Below are positions 35,301 to 41,300 of a stretch of 64,000 nt of DNA, one piece after another (position 1 is the first letter of the stretch; the number at the start of each line of letters is the position of its first letter). The stretch lies in the NCBI GenBank assembly GCA_030533445.1, contig CM060070.1:47204385-47268384 (forward strand), read 5' to 3'. Position numbers and translations under genes: made by a program. The notes beneath the pieces are model-generated. The model searched no databases. It was not told the DNA's origin and saw only the letters and a list, made by a program, of their open reading frames with translations. The stretch comes from Cyprinodon diabolis. Lineage: Eukaryota > Chordata > Actinopteri > Cyprinodontiformes > Cyprinodontidae.

Positions 35301-38300
35301 CTACCTGTGTGAACCAGTCTTAGCTCAACGTTGGGTTCTCATAGGTAGGTTTATTGTCTCTGCTCGCCCTGCTGATGCATCACCAACTCCACCATGGTAC
35401 AGTTTTCTCACTAAGTGGTCACAGTGTTTTGCTTGGACAGTCTGTGGGTGACGTAGGTTCCTCATCATCAGTTACACCTTCCTCCTCAGGCTGCGGTTCT
35501 ACGTCATCATGACCAGTCAGAGGGAGCTGTTCCCCCATCTCACCGCAGACATGCGGCGCTTCAAGAAGCTGCCACAGATCTACCGGGATCCCAACGAGCA
35601 GGGCGGTCGCCCCCCCCGGGAACGAGCAGAGAGCAGCAGCTCAAATGGAGAAGGCCAAGACCTCTGGGAGGAGAGGACCTCTGAAGGTGCTGCCATCTCG
35701 GCTCCCAGCGACGGCAACGAGTTTTACCCTCTGACAGGAGGACAGCCGGGGACCCAGGGGCTGCTGTACGGCTCCCCTCTGTTCCCTCTGCTCAATAACG
35801 AGGTGGCTTCAGCCCGCAAACAGATCCAGGCCAGCGTGGAGCAGGCCATGGGTCACTGCCGCCGAGACAACCTGTGGAGGAGGATGTTCCATGGAGACCA
35901 TGTGGCCCTGGACAAGCTGAAGCTGGCCAGGCTGTCCTTCACAGAGCTGGAGGAGCTGCTGCAGGCGGTTCAGAGTCACTCAGTGGGGGACATCGACCCC
36001 CAGCTGGTAAGATTACCACACCTGGATGAAACTCCTCCAATGTAAACCTCAGGGCCTGAGCTCCATATGAAATAAATGGGTCTGATCAGTTAATTCTTCG
36101 CTGACAGAGACTGTCCTGGTTTGTCGTGTTAAAGGAAAATTCCGGTCAGCGAGGAATAATCAGTGGATCATTATTTATCCCTGAAACTAATACGTTTGCG
36201 GTGATTTCATGAGTTTAGCGTTAATCAGTAAAAAAAAAAAGAAGGTTGACGGTAGACCAGTAAAAAAATGAAAATTATTTTAGTTGCGATCACTGAGTCT
36301 GGGAGTGGCCATTTTTGCCCAAATATAGTAACCCCTCCCTCCTGCCATCTTCCAGCAGTGACGTCACGGTGCGGTAAGCCTAGCGCCATTCTCCCCGCTT
36401 TACAAGCTAATTCAATGGGAACTACTAGACACATCTGCAATCAACAACAATTATTGAAGATTTCCAGAGGACTTCACCATTGAAATTCACCAGAGCTATA
36501 GTGAAACTGACAATGCCCACGTGCATGGCAGCTGGATGCTGGAATACATCGGGTAAAAGTGAAAAAAAGAGTTATTCCACCTTTCTGATTCCTGATCCTC
36601 CACGGACGGGTTGGTCGTTGGATCGCCAACTTGAAGAGGGAGGATTTGCCATCGAACTTCTGGCCAGAGAAAAAACCCGTAATATGTAGCCAACATTTGG
36701 AAGAAGAATGTTTTCAAGATGACTTGGATAATAGCGCGTTGTGACAAACACCAGATACAGCACTGGGACTTGATCAACAGCCGATACCGCACCGTGACAA
36801 TGTCACTAACCAGTAGGTGGCAGTAGTGTTCTTTGACAAACATGGATGCCTCCAGTAAAGCACATTCACATGAAAATTACTCTGAATTAAAAACACTGAT
36901 CATTTATTGAACAGGATGGAATCATTTTATACTTAAAGAACTCCTTTAAAGGGGTCATAGAATGCGTTTCCATTGTCATAGATGAATAACGATAGTTCAG
37001 TGGGTGAAAAAGCTTCAACACCTCCTTTCTCTGCAAATCTCACAATTCTAAACTTCCACCATAAAACAGGCGAATCCAAACGAAGCACAGAGTTGACGTA
37101 AACTGTGGGATGTTGCCTTATTGGTTCTGGTCTGGACTTTTGGGGGGGTGGATGGGGGTGACCTGGCCACCCTCCGTCTGAGGAGGGGTGGCTTCTCCGG
37201 CTGAGGAGCTGGGGGCCGGTAAGGTAGACGGGGGGGAAGCAGGTGTCCAGGCTACCGTCAGCGGGTCGGGTTCGGTCGCTCCGTCCCCCATTGGCTCCCT
37301 GCCCCCGTCCACTGGGTTTCCAAGACCAGCCCAGGAGCTGACGGCTCGGTTCTGCTGCGCTGTAGTCGACCAAAATCCCGGATGATTTTGAATTTCCCCC
37401 TGGACATTTTTTTTATGTCCGGGAAAAAGAGGACGTCTGGTCCCCCTAGCATACCAACACTCTGATGTTTCAGTGAGTGAGTGCTTGTTGCTATGATGCG
37501 TCTTTGCTCAGCAGCTTCACTCGTTGTAAACCAACCAATCAGAGCTCAGCTCATCTAAATATTCATGATCAAACCATAAAAGGAAGATAAACCTGTGGTT
37601 TAACCAGGCTGCATTAGGGCTCATAGAACAGCTAATATGCCATTTTCAGCCCAACCAATGTTACACACCCTATTAGAGACCTGAAGGACCAGATACCCTA
37701 TAGAATCATTCTATCACCCTATTAGAGACCTGAAGGACCAGATACCCTATAGAATCATTCTATCACCCTATTAGAGACCTGAAGGACCAGATACCCGATA
37801 GAATCATTCTATCACCCTATTAGAGACCTGAAGGACCAGTTACCCTATAGAATCATTCTATCACCCTATTAGAGACCTGAAGGACCAGATACCCTATAGA
37901 ATCATTCTATCACCCTATTAGAGACCTGAAGGACCAGTTACCCTATAGAATCATTCTATCACCCTATTAGAGACCTGAAGGACCAGATACCCTATAGAAT
38001 CATTCTATCACCCTATTAGAGACCTGAAGGACCAGATACCCTATAGAATCATTCTATCACCCTATTAGAGACCTGAAGGACCAGTTACCCTATAGAATCA
38101 TTCTATCACCCTATTAGAGACCTGAAGGACCAGTTACCCTATAGAATCATTCTATCACCCTATTAGAGACCTGAAGGACCAGATACCCTATAGAATCATT
38201 CTATCACCCTATTAGAGACCTGAAGGACCAGATACCCTATAGAATCATTCTATCACCCTATTAGAGACCTGAAGGACCAGATACCCGATAGAATCATTCT

Positions 38301-41300
38301 ATCACCCTATTAGAGACCTGAAGGACCAGATACCCTATAGAATCATTCTATCACCCTATTAGAGACCTGAAGGACCAGATACCCTATAGAATCATTCTAT
38401 CACCCTATTAGAGACCTGAAGGACCAGTTACCCTATAGAATCATTCTATCACCCTATTAGAGACCTGAAGGACCAGATACCCTATAGAATCATTCTATCA
38501 CCCTATTAGAGACCTGAAGGACCAGATACCCGATAGAATCATTCTATCACCCTATTAGAGACCTGAAGGACCAGTTACCCTATAGAATCATTCTATCACC
38601 CTATTAGAGACCTGAAGGACTAGATACCCTATAGAATCATTCTATCACCCTATTAGAGACCTGAAGGACCAGATACCTGATAGAATCATTCTATCACCCT
38701 ATTAGAGACCTGAAGGACCAGTTACCCTATAGAATCATTCTATCACCCTATTAGAGACCTGAAGGACTAGATACCCTATAGAATCATTCTATCACCCTAT
38801 TAGAGACCTGAAGGACCAGTTACCCTATAGAATCATTCTATCACCCTATTAGAGACCTGAAGGACCAGATACCCTATAGAATCATTCTATCACCCTATTA
38901 GAGACCTGAAGGACCAGATACCCTATAGAATCATTCTATCACCCTATTAGAGACCTGAAGGACCAGATACCCTATAGAATCATTCTATCACCCTATTAGA
39001 GACCTGAAGGACCAGTTACCCTATAGAATCATTCTATCACCCTATTAGAGACCTGAAGGACCAGATACCCTATAGAATCATTCTATCACCCTATTAGAGA
39101 CCTGAAGGACCAGATACCCTATAGAATCATTCTATCACCCTATTAGAGACCTGAAGGACCAGTTACCCTATAGAATCATTCTATCACCCTATTAGAGACC
39201 TGAAGGACCAGATACCCTATAGAATCATTCTATCACCCTATTAGAGACCTGAAGGACCAGATACCCTATAGAATCATTCTATCACCCTATTAGAGACCTG
39301 AAGGACCAGATACCCTATAGAATCATTCTATCACCCTATTAGAGACCTGAAGGACCAGATACCCTATAGAATCATTCTATCACCCTATTAGAGACCTGAA
39401 GGACCAGTTACCCTATAGAATCATTCTATCACCCTATTAGAGACCTGAAGGACCAGATACCCTATAGAATCATTCTATCACCCTATTAGAGACCTGAAGG
39501 ACCAGATACCCTATAGAATCATTCTATCACCCTATTAGAGACCTGAAGGACCAGATACCCTATAGAATCATTCTATCACCCTATTAGAGACCCGAAGGAC
39601 CAGATACCCGATAGAATCATTCTATCACCCTATTAGAGACCTGAAAGACCAGATACCCGATAGAATCATTCTATCACCCTATTAGAGACCTGAAGGACCA
39701 GATACCCGATAGAATCATTCTATCACCCTATTAGAGACCTGAAGGACCAGATACCCTATAGAATCATTCTATCACCCTATTAGAGACCTGAAGGACCAGA
39801 TACCCTATAGAATCATTCTATCACCCTATTAGAGACCTGAAGGACCAGATACCCTATAGAATCATTCTATCACCCTATTAGAGACCTGAAGGACCAGTTA
39901 CCCTATAGAATCATTCTATCACCCTATTAGAGACCTGAAGGACCAGATACCCTATAGAATCATTCTATCACCCTATTAGAGACCTGAAGGACCAGATACC
40001 CTATAGAATCATTCTATCACCCTATTAGAGACCTGAAGGACCAGTTACCCTATAGAATCATTCTATCACCCTATTAGAGACCTGAAGGACCAGATACCCT
40101 ATAGAATCATTCTATCACCCTATTAGAGACCTGAAGGACCAGATACCCTATAGAATCATTCTATCACCCTATTAGAGACCTGAAGGACCAGATACCCTAT
40201 AGAATCATTCTATCACCCTATTAGAGACCTGAAGGACCAGTTACCCTATAGAATCATTCTATCACCCTATTAGAGACCTGAAGGACCAGATACCCTATAG
40301 AATCATTCTATCACCCTATTAGAGACCTGAAGGACCAGATACCCTATAGAATCATTCTATCACCCTATTAGAGACCTGAAGGACCAGATACCCTATAGAA
40401 TCATTCTATCACCCTATTAGAGACCCGAAGGACCAGATACCCGATAGAATCATTCTATCACCCTATTAGAGACCCGAAGGACCAGATACCCGATAGAATC
40501 ATTCTATCACCCTATTAGAGACCTGAAGGACCAGATACCCGATAGAATCATTCTATCACCCTATTAGAGACCTGAAGGACCAGATACCCTATAGAATCAT
40601 TCTATCACCCTATTAGAGACCTGAAGGACCAGATACCCTATAGAATCATTCTATCCCCCTATTAGAGACCTGAAGGACCAGATACCCGATAGAATCATTC
40701 TATCACCACTTTAAAGATTTGCTGTCTCACCTTTAACCTCTGGAGAGTAGTGGCGTCCTACTGGTTACAGCATAGAACTTAGAATCCTGAGGTTCTGAGT
40801 TTGAGCCCAACTCCCCAAACTCCACTGTGGGTCCCTGAGCAAGACCCTTAACCCCACGCTGCTCCCCAAAGGGATGGGTTAAATGCAGAGATCCGCTCTG
40901 TACTTGTGACGGTGGAAGGACAATAAAAAGCTGAGAAAAACCCCAAACCTTTAAAGACCTGCACCGTTTAACGCTCTGCTCTGACTGTCTGAGGCTCCAT
41001 GTTTTGACGCAGATTAAAGGCTGTTTTCTTTTTGCAGGATTATTTCCTCAACATGAGTCCAGCGTGGTACCAGAGCCTGATCAAAGTCCTGTTGACCCGA
41101 TTCCCTCAGAGCTGCAGACACTTTGATGATAACGGCGTCCAGTATCTGGTGAGTATTTGCTAAATGGTGGCGCTGGTTCCTCTGATGACATCAGGGTGGA
41201 AGCAGTTAGGCTGGTTGATCTTCAGGCTAATCTAGATCATGTCTGGAATCTTTTCAAAGGCGGTTCTGAACCAGAAGTTCACAGACTGCTTTGTGTTGGT

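Noticed and set aside
36480..36689. Host THAP gene
   Set aside because: The motif is split by a frameshift, and the sequence occurs in three partial copies with transposon ends.
37667..40708. CRISPR-like array of direct repeats
   Set aside because: Repeats are contiguous with no unique spacers, the DNA is vertebrate, and no cas-like gene is present. It is a satellite.
37667..40708. Interstitial telomere repeat, because of the recurring ACCCTAT
   Set aside because: The vertebrate telomere unit is 6 bp (CCCTAA); here CCCTAT occurs twice in a 49-bp unit.
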